From Nectonema munidae (taxonomy: Eukaryota; Nematomorpha; Nectonematoida; Nectonematidae): a stretch of 64,000 bases of DNA. How positions within the stretch are numbered: the stretch's first letter is position 1; each line of letters opens with the position of its first letter. Location: positions 1 through 64,000 of the forward strand of contig JAUIRK010000971.1 in NCBI GenBank assembly GCA_030549495.1, given 5' to 3'. A model generated the notes under the pieces. The model worked only from the letters and a program-made list of their open reading frames with translations, was not told the origin of the DNA and searched no databases. The position numbers and the translations under genes are program-made. Shown piece by piece: positions 21,370 to 32,399 of this stretch.

Positions 21370-22300
21370 TGCGCAGGTTCTAGGAAAAAAAAGGCATGTG
21401 GAAAAAAGGCCTTCCTACATCATACCACTTTGCAGCAAAAGATAATTACAGTGGCGTCACGCTGACATCGCTAAGCTGATAATTGCAGTTGTTGCAAATC
21501 ATATTGCAGTGTCGTGTTAGTAGCTACTACTACACCACTACTAACACATGCATTAGAACTTCTAATGCAGGAAACAAGGAAGAACTGAATTCAATTAGGG
21601 TAGTTTCTAAGGATTGTAAAAAGTATAATAACCAATTGAAAAAGTTGCAAATTTTGGGATTAGCTATAATTTTTCGGTGTATGAGTAAGTATATACAAAT
21701 CCTGTTTTCACAAATCATCTTGTTTTCACTACTTCATTTGTTTGGTTCTGTTTTGTTTATTTTACTTCATTTTATTTTTCATTGTTAATCTTATTTTTCT
21801 GTGTGAAATGGTACAAATTGGAGGTTTCACATATTATAAAAAAAAAGAAAGTAAGATTTTTTCTTTTTATTTATGAATTGTTACAGCAACAATGTTATGC
21901 ACACTTCAAACTAGTAAAGTGTGTAAAGGTAAGGTGCAAAGTGCTATGATGAAGAAAAAGCCTTTTTTTCCACAGGCCTTTTTTTTCCGATTACCACATG
22001 CGCACACCAACTCACTCATACAAATACTTAACCTTGTTTATAATGAAATTAGAAAAATTTTATTTATAAATGCAGAAACTTTTAAGGATTATGATGAATT
22101 AAACATCATTTAGATTTACATATCACTAATTTGATTATGTTTTAACTAATAGACTTTTAAAGGTATTTTATTTTGCATTTATTTAAGATAAATATAAATG
22201 TTGAAAAAGGTTAAAATTGAGGCTTTGATGTTTAAAATTTAAATCTCAACATAAAAATGAAATAGTACAAGAAAAATATAGCGATAAAAACAAAAGTTAT
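21370..22300. other. Unannotated interior of the pogo element
   Basis: Short frames at 21483-21788 and 21892-22113 show no recognisable domain. Sub-terminal GGCCGGT motifs of the pogo element begin at about 22310. Confidence 0.3.
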
Positions 22301-22539
22301 AATTAATAAAAAATGACCGGTTTGTAAAGGTTTTTTTATTCAAATATATATAACAGTTGTTTAGATAAGTGGCCGGTCTACGGTTTAGAGGGGTGGCCGG
22401 TTTTGGGAGTCAAACTTGCTTGCAAAAAGATATAGATCTGCAGGGACTTTTCTAATCGGCCGGTTTGAGGGAGTGGCCGGTTTAGAGAGGTTTTACTGTA
22501 TAATAAAAAATGTTCAAATATTTAAATAACATTTTCAAT

Positions 22540-23945
22540 GGCTTACAGAAAATGCATCAGTGATCCTGACAACTTTTGTTATATATGTGTTCTAAAAAGT
22601 GCCAAAAAAATATCATGATATTCATCCAAAAAGGCGTATTTTTAGTATTTTGGTGTTAATTGTGGTGTTCAAGACAAAAACTGGACACCGCATAAAGTAT
22701 GCACAATTTATACTCAAGAGTTGAGAAAATGAACTCTGGGAAAAAGTCATCTTTTCAATTTGCAATTCCAATGATTTGGTGTTAGCCTAAAAACCATAGT
22801 GATGATCACTACTTTTGTTCTTGTGAAATGCATGGTTATAATTTAAAAAATTTCAAAAGTATTGCCCTTCCAAGTGTTTCATCTGTTTTAAGACCTATTT
22901 TATACGGCCGGGTTTGCCATACCGATGCTTCCAACAAGTCTTGAAAATGATAAAGATTTTGTTCCTTTAAAAATTAAACTTCACAAATTTTCAATGAAAG
23001 TGAATTGAATGATTTAATTCCAAATGCAAAAATCATTTATCATCGGATATCACTTTTTCTTGATATCGTTCAAGAGAGAAAGATTTGCTTTGTTTTTTAA
23101 ATAAGAAAATATTTTAGTGTTTTCTAAAGATGTTCCAAGTTTAATTCAAAAGTTTAACATAAATGAGAATCTTGAAAAAGGAGTCTTTAAGCTCTAATAT
23201 TACCCAATGGAAATGAACTTGCTTCAATCCTAGTGGAATATTCAGTTATAATGGAAGAGAATTTCCAAAATTTATTAACGAAAAAATAAAATATGGCTTT
23301 CATAAATGGAGGTTTGCGTTAATTTTAAAATTAATTCAGTGCTTCTTGTACAAGGAGGAAATACCTAGTTTCCATGTTTTTTTGTAAGTAGGGCAGAAGA
23401 GATAGAGCCTCTCATTGGATAAAAAAGAATCGCCTAAGCGAACTTTTGTTCCATGAATAAAAACATTGTTAAATTTCTGAAGATTCAAATGGATTCTTCT
23501 CTTTAGTCAAAAACTTTCCAAACATTTATTATGGAAAAATTAAAGAAAGGAGTTTTGTTCGGCTAGACATCGGGAAATTAATGAAAGGATGGTGAATTTG
23601 AAAAAGTTTTGACTGATGTAGAAAAATGCTTGTTAGAATGACATCGAAAATTTTTGAGGCAATTATAAACATCGAAATTTCAAAAAAAAATTTGAAAATT
23701 TATTAAGCAATTTCAAATCTATGTGATGTAAAATTATCTTAAAGTTACAATTTTACATTCACATTTGCAAACAATTTGGGAGATCTAGTGAAGAACAGTG
23801 TAGAGGATTTCACCAAGATGTGAAAGAAATTGGAAAAAAATGTTAAGGTAGATGGAGCATAAATATGATGGCAGATTATTGCTGGATGTTGCATCGCGAA
23901 ACTTCTTCTTCCAAAATAAAACAAACATCTAGGAGAAGTTTTTTT
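22540..23945 (+). pseudogene. Decayed copy of a repetitive uncharacterised protein family (copy A)
   Basis: The translated pieces follow the order of a large multicopy protein I recognise from arthropod genomes but cannot name. They are MAYRKCISDPDNFCYI (N-terminal Cys motif), FQFAIPMIW, PKNHSDDHYFCSCEMHGYN, PSLIQKFNI, a damaged LLHNGN-like block, ISVLLVQGGNT, KIKERSFVRLDIGKLMK, then EEQCRGFHQDVKE and MMADYCWMLHRETSSS near the end. Frames change many times, so it is dead but nearly full length. In intact relatives the conserved acidic blocks (FIDSSK, GDLK, DExGERFHQD) look like an RNase H-type D-D-E set, which would suggest a transposase; that is my inference. A second copy lies at 42330-43640. 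Confidence 0.65.
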
Positions 23946-24344
23946 TCCCAATAAGCATGTTACACTTTTCAAAAAATATTGTCAACATAGATATATAGAA
24001 CTAAATGAAAACACTAGAGATCTTTAATAGTTATTGTATTTGAACATTTTACCCTTTAGTTTACAACATTACACACGAAGATTATTTTGACATTAATTCT
24101 AACGCCAAGTACGGCAATGCTTTCATGATTTTCTGAATTATTAACTTTTTCTTTTTCTCTTAACCCTTCATTATCCCCAAAAAATTGTTAAATTACCCCA
24201 GGCGGTAATTTACTCCCATTTTGGAACACTGAGCTAGACTCAATCTTGATGGGAAAGTAACCGTAAAACGAATTATTATTATTACAACCAGAGGTTAGGA
24301 GCAGGGGCGCACATCCGGGGAGGGGGGGGGGGGGCTTTTATGTT

Positions 24345-24670
24345 AATTTTGTCCTCGGACATTTCGCCCCATTATTTTCATAAGACAGTTCGTCCCATGG
24401 ACAATTCGGCCCATTATTTTCATAATACAGTTCGTCCCATGGACAATTCGCCCCGTTATTTTCATAAGACATTTTTTCTCATGGACAATTCTAAAAAATT
24501 AAGAGATAAACTGATTAATTTGAAATAATTTAATAGAAATAAAATAAACAAGAATATAAATTTTTTTAATAATTTTACACATATCATAAGCAAAGATGGA
24601 TGAAACTAATAGCCTATGAGACAATTTGCCAGGGGGCAAATTGTCTATGGGGCGAAATGTCTGTCAACCG
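24345..24670. mobile_element. Short inverted-array element (GGACAATTCGCCCC units)
   Basis: The left arm has about three ~48-bp tandem units reading CATGGACAATTCGCCCC / TTATTTTCATAAGACAGTTC (24358-24490). The right arm carries the inverted words GGGGGCAAATTGTC and ATGGGGCGAAATGTC (24630-24662). The extreme ends GGACATTTCGCCCCAT and ATGGGGCGAAATGTCT are inverted copies. It is nested in the hAT element. No clear target duplication. Confidence 0.55.
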
Positions 24671-24904
24671 TTATTTAAATAATTTTTTAATTATAAGGGC
24701 TAGCTACTTAAACGTTGGCTTTTGCTGCTTATAAAAACTTGAAAATATCAAATAAACTCTAATTCTTTATACCTCCTATTATTTTGAAATTATTCTGAGA
24801 ACAGACGGTTCCATTTTAAAATAGTGAAAATTGCTTTATTAGTTTATTTTGTTTCCTTTCTCTCTTATGTTAATTATGTAGCTAATTTTTCAATTTTGAG
24901 TAAA

Positions 24905-25062
24905 AGGTAAGGTGCAGCGGGTGTATTTTCATTGACCAGGCACTGATGTACCGCTTATGTCAAACTAAGAACAAATTCGTATCGATGAGAAATCGAATCC
25001 AGAGCCTTCCGTGCTATGTCCATCATCTCAACCAACCTGCCATGCCACGCATAGAGTATGCT
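24905..25062 (-). mobile_element. tRNA-derived SINE, minus strand
   Basis: On the minus strand the head reads GCATGGCAGGTTGGTTGAGA (box A-like) and then GGCTCTGGATTCGATTT (box B-like), followed by a divergent body. It is similar in layout to the copies at 26540-26690 and 59340-59520. Confidence 0.5.
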
Positions 25063-25582
25063 GTAGGGGATACGTCAAATTAGTTTTCAAAAAACTTAAG
25101 TTATGCTCTAAAATTTCTTAGTTTTTGTTGAAGCTCTATAACTTTTTCTGATAGACTTTTTTTCCTTAAAAGTTATTATGAAAGGCAAATCATTGCAAAA
25201 TGTTAACAGTTTACTTTTTGTAGCTTGTATCAATTTAGCTTTTAAACTATTTTTGAATGGTGCTGAGTAAAATGAAATAACGCGATCTTAATTTTTTGTT
25301 TTATTTTTGTTTCCCCAATTATAACTTCATTTTATACCCTTGCCCCTGAATCAATCACATTTTTTCATATAAACATCGCAGGGTGTCTAGTAGACTCTTT
25401 GCCTTTAGACTACATTCACTCATATAAAACTATCCAACCTTCAGTTATTTGTTTTCTCTATGAATCAAATATCCTTTCATCAATTCCTGTAATGTGCCTG
25501 GTAGACTACTTCATTTTTCAAATGAAAAGCCTATTCCACCCCCTAACATTTTTGGATTTTTTTAAACTAGTGTATATTCGAT

Positions 25583-26164
25583 GGTTGTAAGTAAAAATGC
25601 CACCAATTAAAAAGTAGGAAAAAATGCCACCTAATTTTTGATTTTTTTTAATTATAAAAATATTTTTATTTGGTACCGTTTTGAAAGGCTAAATTTCTAA
25701 AATTTCTTAATCTATAGGGTTTTTTCCTTATAAAGTTCTTGAAAACAATATCAAAGGTGGAGATTTGTGGGAATGTGTTCTTAAAATCAGTTAAAATACA
25801 AATTTAGAAAGTGTTCTGATACACACAAAGTCCACAAATATTTGCTGTTTTATAAAAAAATTTTTTGTATTTAAAAAATTGTCGTATGCTGAGTTTTTTA
25901 GTTTACTTTAATTAAATTTTAAATGTTTTAGATAAAAAGTTAACTTTTTTTTTACAAAAAATCTTTATTTGAAATATCTTTTTTAAAAATTTTAATTAAG
26001 AATTTTTTGAAATTTTTTGTGTTGGGGCATTTTTTCCTAATTTTAAATTGGAGCATTTTTTCCTACTTTTTAATTGGGGCATTTTTTTTCTACTTTTTAA
26101 TTAGGGGCATTTTTTCCTACTTTTTAATTGGGGCATTTTTTAAGGGGGCATTTTTTCTGTGCAC
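25583..26164. mobile_element. Foldback-type element with 10-bp target duplication and tandem-repeat arms
   Basis: The direct repeat TATATTCGAT flanks it at 25573-25582 and 26165-26174. The left arm has two units of AAAAATGCCACC(A/T)A with AAAAAGTAGG between them. The right arm has about five inverted units of GGGGCATTTTTTCCTAC followed by TTTTTAATT. A 9-10 bp duplication with arms made of tandem repeats fits foldback/Mutator-like elements. The spacer (25640-26020) is AT-rich with no gene. It is nested in the hAT element. Confidence 0.65.
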
Positions 26165-26539
26165 TATATTCGATATGCAAATTTAATTAAAATATTTTCG
26201 CTTGAAGTATAGTACCAATTTTGTAAAAATTTTGTAAAAATTTTGTAAAAATCACCAATTTTGTAAAAAAAATAAATAAAGTAGTCTTATAAATTTAGGA
26301 CTTTGGGTATGCACTGAATACACTCTACTTTAAAGGATTGCTTAAATATTTGGTCTCCCGTGGTATTTCCAGACCACTAATTTTGAAAATTTCACGAAAA
26401 AAATTTCGCCCCCCCCCCCCCCCAATAATTTTGAGGATGTGCGCCCCTGGTTAGGAGTCGGATTCAGTAAAATTTAAAGGAGTACCAATCAAAACTGACT
26501 CCTAACTAGTAGCCTTGCTGTTTACGGAACATGGTAATG

Positions 26540-26690
26540 GTAATGGTACCGTAGGGTGTTTTCATCGAAAAGGCACAATTGCGCCGCTTGTATCGAACTA
26601 TGAGGAAAGCAAGCTTGATGTAGGATCGAACCCAAGACCTTGAGTTATCGAATCCAGCATCTAACCAACCCTACTCACGCCCCATATAAT
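26540..26690 (-). mobile_element. tRNA-derived SINE, minus strand
   Basis: The minus strand reads GGCGTGAGTAGGGTTGGTTA (box A-like) and then GGTCTTGGGTTCGATCC (box B), about 30 bp apart, followed by a body shared in part with 24905-25062. The left limit is approximate. Confidence 0.55.
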
Positions 26691-26983
26691 GTTCAATGGC
26701 ACATGCAGTCAATATATATATACCCTTACGTTTGCAAAAATTATGCGTAAAAAGCATACATTTTAATAAAAAGTGTTTGATGCAATTGCGCAAGCACATG
26801 CTTCTCTATGTGCCTAATTCTCTTATACTTTGAATTCTCTCTATACCTACAACAATATTCCCATTATTCTATCCACTTTTCTACATGCTATTTTTTAAGT
26901 CGTTTTTAACTTATTGTTAATTAATGAATTTCTTCAATAAATTTAATTTTTCGCCGTAGCAAATTATTGGACATGCCTTTTAA

Positions 26984-27113
26984 CCCATTTAAGACCAAGC
27001 AAAGCAGACGATATCTAAAAAAACGCAGACGATTTATATTCAAAGTCAGTGAAAAAAGCAGACGAAGATGAAATTACTTATGTTCCAAAATAGGAACATT
27101 GGTCGTAAATGGG
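26984..27113. mobile_element. TTAA-type MITE, copy
   Basis: TTAA at 26980-26983 and 27114-27117. The body runs from CCCATTTAAGACC to GGTCGTAAATGGG with three GCAGACGA motifs. It is nearly identical to copies 1464-1594 and 51454-51582, suggesting a fairly recent burst. Confidence 0.85.
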
Positions 27114-27591
27114 TTAATTTGGAAGGAAAATATATAAAAAAATTCGGAGTCGAAGTCTTTAAAAAAACCTTGACTCCGGAGTTGGAGTCACTAAGATATC
27201 TAGATAACTCAGCACCCCTGATTACAATAAAATATTTAACCTAATTACTTATTTTCATTTACAATAAGCCTGTATTCGTTAAAAATGAGTTATTTTGGTT
27301 GAAAAATCTTCATTTTTTGAAATATTTCAAAATTCCTTAAGTGATAAAAATAAATAGTTTTGATTTTTGTAAGGAGCATATCAGAACTCTATGTATTACC
27401 AGATAATATTTTTCACACAACTTTTACAAATAAAAATTTTGTAGGCCTGTCTAATTTTTTATCAATAAAGATACTGATGTTAATTTTTCTGCATACGTTT
27501 GAGGGTCAAAAGTTTGATGATGAATGAATAGGGTTATTCACTGTTCATTTCTTTGATAATAATTTCTACATTTGAACAAACAAAAAATCTT

Positions 27592-27735
27592 GGCAGATGG
27601 CTGAGTGGTTCGATCGTAGTGCTATGCCCCTTCCAGTCTGGGTTCGATTTGCCATCGTGACCATCCCTACCATCTATCCAGTTTTGCTTCCTTTGGATGC
27701 GATATGGCCAACTAAAAAATTTTATATTGTCATGT
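27592..27735 (+). mobile_element. tRNA-derived SINE, plus strand
   Basis: The head has box A TGGCTGAGTGGTTCG (27599-27613) and box B GGGTTCGATTT (27651-27661), spaced as in tRNA genes. A flanking stem is not convincing, so it is a SINE head rather than a functional tRNA. The body continues to about 27735 with GATGCGATATGGCC. Confidence 0.6.
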
Positions 27736-27941
27736 AATCAAAAAAAAGTAAACTCACTTTTTGCATGCGTATGCTCTAAACTTTAAGTTCAAATCGAAAT
27801 GCTATGTTTTAATTAAAATGGATAACATTTTAGGAAAAGAAAGTCAGGTTTATATTAGGTTAATGGATTTATTTTTGTTTTAATTTTATTTTTATTTTAA
27901 GTCCTTCTGCCTGTCTTTGTTTTACGAATAAATTTTAGGTA

Positions 27942-29461
27942 CACTATTTCATCGTCTATAAGCCGCAAACGTCTATAAACCTCACCCGGACTTTTGAACG
28001 AAATACAAGGTAAAAAACCTTAACTATGTCTATAAGCCACACCCCCAAACATCCAGCAGCTCAAGTCGATTACATTTAGAATATAATATAAAATACTCAA
28101 TATGAGTGCCATTTGGTGTGAAGTAATCAAGTGGTGTCAAGTTGGTGTGAAGTATTTAAAGTGGCACCTGGTGTGAAATAATCAAGTGGTAACAATTTGG
28201 TGTGAAGTAATCAAGTGACATCGTGTTAATTTTCTTTCTTTTAATTTATGCTATATTAACCTCCACAATTTAACCAATATCATAATTTATACCTATCTAC
28301 TGCTCTACCAACAACATGTCTCCTACAAAAGAAGAAACCAGTACACTGTGAAGGAGAAGATTGCCATGGTTGAGTATGCTGACCTTCATGGTAACAGGGC
28401 TGCAGCCAGACATTTTGGTATCCATGAATCCAACATCCGAAGATGGAAAAGAAACAGACCCACCCTTGAAGAGATGCCAAAGTACAAGATGACCAACCGT
28501 GGTAGCTCAGCCAAATACCCCGAGTTGGAATCCAAGCTTTTAGAAGAGATTCTACGGCGCGACAAGCAGGCATCGCAGTATCCACTACAGAACTGCGAGT
28601 CCGTGCCTTCCATGTCGCTCCTCAGTTTGGCGCAACAGAATTCAAATCAAGTTACGCTTGGGTTGCCAGATTCCTAGAAAGGCACAACCTATCGGTTCGA
28701 AGGAGGACAACCATCGCCCAACGATTTCCAGACCAGTATCTTTGTAGTCTTCAAACGAAAGAAAAGTTCCCCTCTGGTCTCCTTGTTAGAGTCCATCCAA
28801 AAGGTTGGATGGACCAGAACCTTTTAAAAGATTGGGCCAATCAAGTATGGGATTCCAGACCTGACAGCTTGCTGAAGAAACCTTCCATCTTAGTCCTGGA
28901 CAGTTTCAGGTGCCACAAGACAGCAGAAGTTCTGTAACAGCTGAAAAACATAAAGACCAAACCAGCTATTATCCAGGAGGTCTTACCTATGTCCTGCAGC
29001 CACTGGATGTCTCGGTTAACGGCCCTTTCAAGGAGAAGATGAGGAAGAAATGGACTGAGTGGATGGCTACCAGAAACCAAGCAAGGACCCCCACTGGACG
29101 ACTGAAAAGGGTTGATCTACAAACCATCTGTACTTGGATTATAGAGTCCTTGAAGGACATCCCTACATATTGTATCACAAATGGGGTTTTGAAGTGTGGG
29201 ATTTCAAACAAACTTGATAGGACACAGAATGAGTTTTTGTGGGAGAACAGGGATGCTGTGAATGTTGAAGAACTGTATTGACATTGCTTTGTATATAGTT
29301 GTATATATTTATGTATGATTATGAGAAGTATGATTGTGGATTGAATATTGACAATGCGGTAAAAAAAAGTTTATTTCTTATATTTGTCTATAAGCCACAC
29401 CCGTAAATTGATCGAAAATTCCCAGTAAAAAAAAGTGCGGCTTATAGACGATGAAATACGG
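27942..29461 (+). mobile_element. POGK-like pogo element, internally deleted
   Basis: The TIRs are CACTATTTCATCGTCTATAA (left) and the inverted copy TTATAGACGATGAAATACGG (right), with TA outside each end (27940-27941; 29462-29463). Sub-terminal copies of GTCTATAAGCC or GTCTATAAACC repeat at the left end and TCTATAAGCCACACC at both ends. It encloses one transposase gene. Base composition is clearly less AT-rich than its surroundings, which suggests a recent arrival. Confidence 0.85.
28317..29281 (+). pseudogene. POGK-like pogo transposase with internal deletion
   Basis: From the ATG at 28317 a one-base frame change leads into NQYTVKEKIAMVEYA and AARHFGIHESNIRRWKR, a psq-type helix-turn-helix. 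Then come LSVRRRTTIAQRFPDQY and, abruptly, KEKFPSGLLVRVHPKGWMDQ, LLKDWANQVW, ILVLDSFRCHKT (catalytic Asp) and GGLTYVLQPLDVSVN (third Asp). The ~100 residues that normally lie between the DNA-binding region and KEKFPSG, including the first catalytic Asp (NxDxTP), are missing. The C-terminus CGISNKLDRTQNEFLWEN is intact, ending VEELY. Damaged by frame changes and one large deletion, otherwise fresh-looking. It cannot be catalytic. Confidence 0.8.
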
Positions 29462-29469
29462 TAAATGTA

Positions 29470-31430
29470 ATTTATACAAAAATAGGAAATTTTCTGGCAA
29501 AATAAAAGAATGAAAATATTTTGTTTAGCATTGTTTTTAGTTATGTTTTATAATAAAAACTTGTTTGTTAAAATTATTTTATGTTTAAATGTCAATTTTT
29601 AATTGTTCTGGTGAATCAGATAAGCTCAAATGGCGAGTTGCCATTCTGATATAATGGCAAGCATTTCATATGATGGATGTGATGTCAATGAGCGGACTCA
29701 ACCCACCTTCTCTGCTTTGCAGCATCATTTATGACAATAATAAATTAGATACCTCATACATTCTCTTTTCCTCATTCACGTAATTCATACACATAAAAAA
29801 CAAAGAATAATACTAAGGATTACGTGAGAATTTATGCTAATAGTTTTTTTTTATATTCATACTTTTTTTTCTCATGAATAAATTGACATTATTTTTTATA
29901 ATTACCTTAAGCTATTTGAAGCACTAAAATTATTTGCTAAATTTGAGTCTTGGAAAAAGGCGAATAACACTTTTTTTACCTAACTTTCTTTCACTTTTCA
30001 TCTTTCTAAATCATAAAATGCCTGAGGTAATTATATTTTAATTAAAATATCTTTTATATAAATTTATGATTTTCAATTTTTGTTATTGGATTATCTTTTA
30101 GGATTATTTATCTTAACATCGATATGTTCACTATTTCGGAAACAGAAAAAGAGGTAACAAAGATTGGAAAGAGTTTAAAAGTATTCGAAAAGAGTTATTA
30201 AGTTTAGAAATATAAGGATTAATTATATTTATAAGGTTTTAGGAACTGTTTTAGCATGTAGATTGAAAATACTCATCTTTCGACATTTCTTCATAATTTT
30301 GTCGTACAGTAATGAATACAAAAAACGCAAAACATTTTTTTTAAGTAAAAGCAAATATATGTGCATTTCCAATAAATTGTAGTTGAAGTGATATTGAGAT
30401 AATATCAGTAATCATAGAGGGATTTGAAAGATTTAACTAAATGAAATTAACTATAACAGCACAAATGCACCCAATTTATCAATTGAGCACAAATGATTAC
30501 TTGAGTAAGTTTTAAGGAGAGCGAATGAAAGATGTTAAATTTTGAGTATGCTATTTGCAATGGCTATTGCAAAAGGAGACTTGTTCACAATCTTAGCTGC
30601 TTTTCTTCACCAATATATATTTGATCCAACCATGGTAGGAATGAAACTGAAAAATATATTTTACGTTGTATTAAAATTATATGGTTATAAGTGAGTGTAA
30701 CTTTTTGAAATCAAAAGTAGTAACAGTAACTATTTTAAAACAATGCATAACTTTACTATCTTTGGTAATAAAAATACCATTGAAACATGGTAAATTTACT
30801 ATATTAGTTGTAAATAATGAAATAAACATCTCACTAATTATCTAAAAAAGATTTTTAAGTTCTCTAATTCAAAATCATTAACATATTATGCAAATATTGG
30901 TATATGTGACATAACAGAAAAAAATTGTAAAATATTTATTAATTCGAAAAATTGAGTAAACTAATATAATAAATCTTAAAAATGGGTTCAAAAACTTTAA
31001 ATTAAATATTGTTAAAAATACAATATTCAAATGTAATGAAGTTTTAGAATAATTTTGTTTATTGTTTGAAGATCATATAATTTAAAAATAGCAACTTTAA
31101 TAAAATTAAGAATTTTTTCAAACACAACGAAAATTTTTAATTAAAAGTAAACATAGGAAAAAAGGTTGAAAAAATTTATCCATATAAAATAAAAGAAGCA
31201 TCTACGTCTCCATTTTTTGTTCCAAAAAACAATAAATTGATGGTCTTTCGATATTTTTTGTTTGAAGAAATTAAATCTATCTTTTCTTTGACTAAAACTG
31301 ATAAAGTAGCAATAGAAAATGGAAAAACTCGCAATGAATTGTAAATTTTATTTAAAAAAACTTAAAATTACATTTTTGATTTTGATCTTCACTAGTTCCC
31401 ATGAAGGCTATCTCTTATAGTTGATCAAAT
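29470..31430. other. Gene-poor AT-rich DNA
   Basis: No frame with a recognisable domain, no inverted ends and no RNA gene. Simple A/T-rich sequence dominates. Confidence 0.4.
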
Positions 31431-31437
31431 TTGTCAT

Positions 31438-31554
31438 CTAAGCCACAAACTTTTTCATCACAAGCTTTAAAATATTGAGCATTTTCTCTTCGAACAACTC
31501 ATGAGGCTTTATATTGATAACTGAAGGATCAAGTCTGACAAACTCCTCTGTAAT
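31438..31554 (-). CDS. Possible 3'-terminal exon of an unidentified gene
   Basis: On the minus strand a strong acceptor (TTTAATTTTTTTTAG ending at 31555) opens a 38-codon frame ITEEFVRLDPSVINIKPHEL continuing FEEKMLNILKLVMKKFVA and a TAG stop at 31438-31440. Codon use is more even than in flanking DNA and the residues look like ordinary protein. I do not recognise the family, and partner exons upstream could not be connected with confidence. Confidence 0.4.
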   Translation of the reverse strand: MTEEFVRLDPSVINIKPHELFEEKMLNILKLVMKKFVA

Positions 31555-31638
31555 CTAAAAAAAATTAAAGTTAAATCTTTTTTCCTAAAATATTTGATCT
31601 ATTTTTTAAACTTATGAAATATTAAAAATTGGATATAT

Positions 31639-31825
31639 CTTGCCAGTCTCATTATATATTTAAATGTGTAAATCGTAAAATGCTTAAAAAATAAACTTAA
31701 AATAAAAATTTTCAAAAAATATTTTACATACATATTGAAAGCCACATTTCAAAAATTCTACCTAAAAGTTCAAAAAATTTAACTTTGAAATTGCAGTTTT
31801 ATTTCATAAAAACTATATGATTGGT
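31639..31825 (+). repeat. 187-bp repeat, left copy of an inverted pair
   Basis: It starts CTTGCCAGTCTCATTATATA and ends AACTATATGATTGGT. The inverted partner is at 37650-37836, nearly identical over its length. A MULE transposase lies between the two, so they could be long TIRs of one element, but no matching target duplication was found outside. Confidence 0.75.
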
Positions 31826-31989
31826 ATAATAATATTTAAAATCGTGCAAATTGCAAAGTATAGGTAATAACTTTTGTAACATCGTATGAGGTAGCAAAAT
31901 ATGAACAGAAAGTTTGATATTTTTTGATTTTTTAAAGAATATTTTTCGATTATTTGATTACAGAATTTTATTTTGATTATTTGATAAAA

Positions 31990-32297
31990 TATATTATATA
32001 GGTTGGAGATGAATTATCGCTGTATACAGGTTGGAGATGAACCAACGTAGTATACAGGTATAATGTATATAGGTAATAACTTATGTAGCATCGTCTCCCC
32101 GAATGAGGTATATCAAATCTTACATCAAGCAGAATGTGAACAGAAAGTTGAACATTGTCTCCCTAGTTATTTGTACATGGAATAGAAACCATCGTAGTAT
32201 ACAGGTTGAAGATGAATCATCGTAGTATACAGGTTGGAGATGAATCTTTGTAGTATATAGTTTGGAGATGAATCATCGTAGAATACAGGTTGGAGAA
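31990..32297. repeat. Interrupted minisatellite (GGTTGGAGATGAATCATCG units)
   Basis: Units of about 30 bp, GGTTGGAGATGAAT followed by CATCGTAGTATACA, occur twice at 31999-32060 and about four times at 32186-32296, ending in a (TA)n run at 32306-32333. The intervening block shares GTAATAACTT.TGTA.CATCGT with 31865-31890, so a longer unit has been duplicated as well. Confidence 0.7.
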
Positions 32298-32399
32298 GAT
32301 ATATATATATAAAAAATATATATATATATTATTCATACTTCTTTAGGGATTTTCAGAACGGGATAATCTGTCAAAAAACTCTTAAAATAAGATTACTTA

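Larger units (their letters stand above)
13031..22498 (-). mobile_element. pogo/Tigger DNA transposon, 9.5 kb with nested insertions
   Basis: TIRs are CAGTAAAACCTCTATAAACC on the left and its near reverse complement ending GGTTTTACTG on the right. A TA dinucleotide sits immediately outside both ends (13029-13030, 22499-22500), as for pogo/Tc1-type insertion. Sub-terminal GGCCGG(T/A)TTAT motifs repeat several times at both ends (13064-13105; 22310-22485). The transposase runs on the minus strand in two pieces separated by the TTAA element 14401-19341. A foldback element (20078-21330) is also nested between the transposase start and the right TIR. Without these two insertions the element would be about 3.3 kb, an ordinary Tigger size. 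Confidence 0.85.
24302..26449. mobile_element. hAT-type non-autonomous element with perfect 8-bp target duplication
   Basis: The direct repeat GTTAGGAG flanks it at 24294-24301 and 26450-26457. The TIRs are CAGGGGCGCACATCC (24302-24316) and GGATGTGCGCCCCTG (26435-26449), 15 bp and perfectly inverted, both followed inward by G or C homopolymers. An 8-bp duplication with CAGGGGCG ends is typical of hAT. No transposase frame. The interior has been invaded by two inverted-array elements (24345-24670; 25583-26164) and a SINE (24905-25062). Confidence 0.85.

Noticed and set aside
27592-27670. Functional tRNA gene
   Set aside because: No closed acceptor stem and continues into a SINE-like body.
28280-29211. 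Minus-strand frames across the POGK-like element
   Set aside because: Antisense shadows of the transposase.
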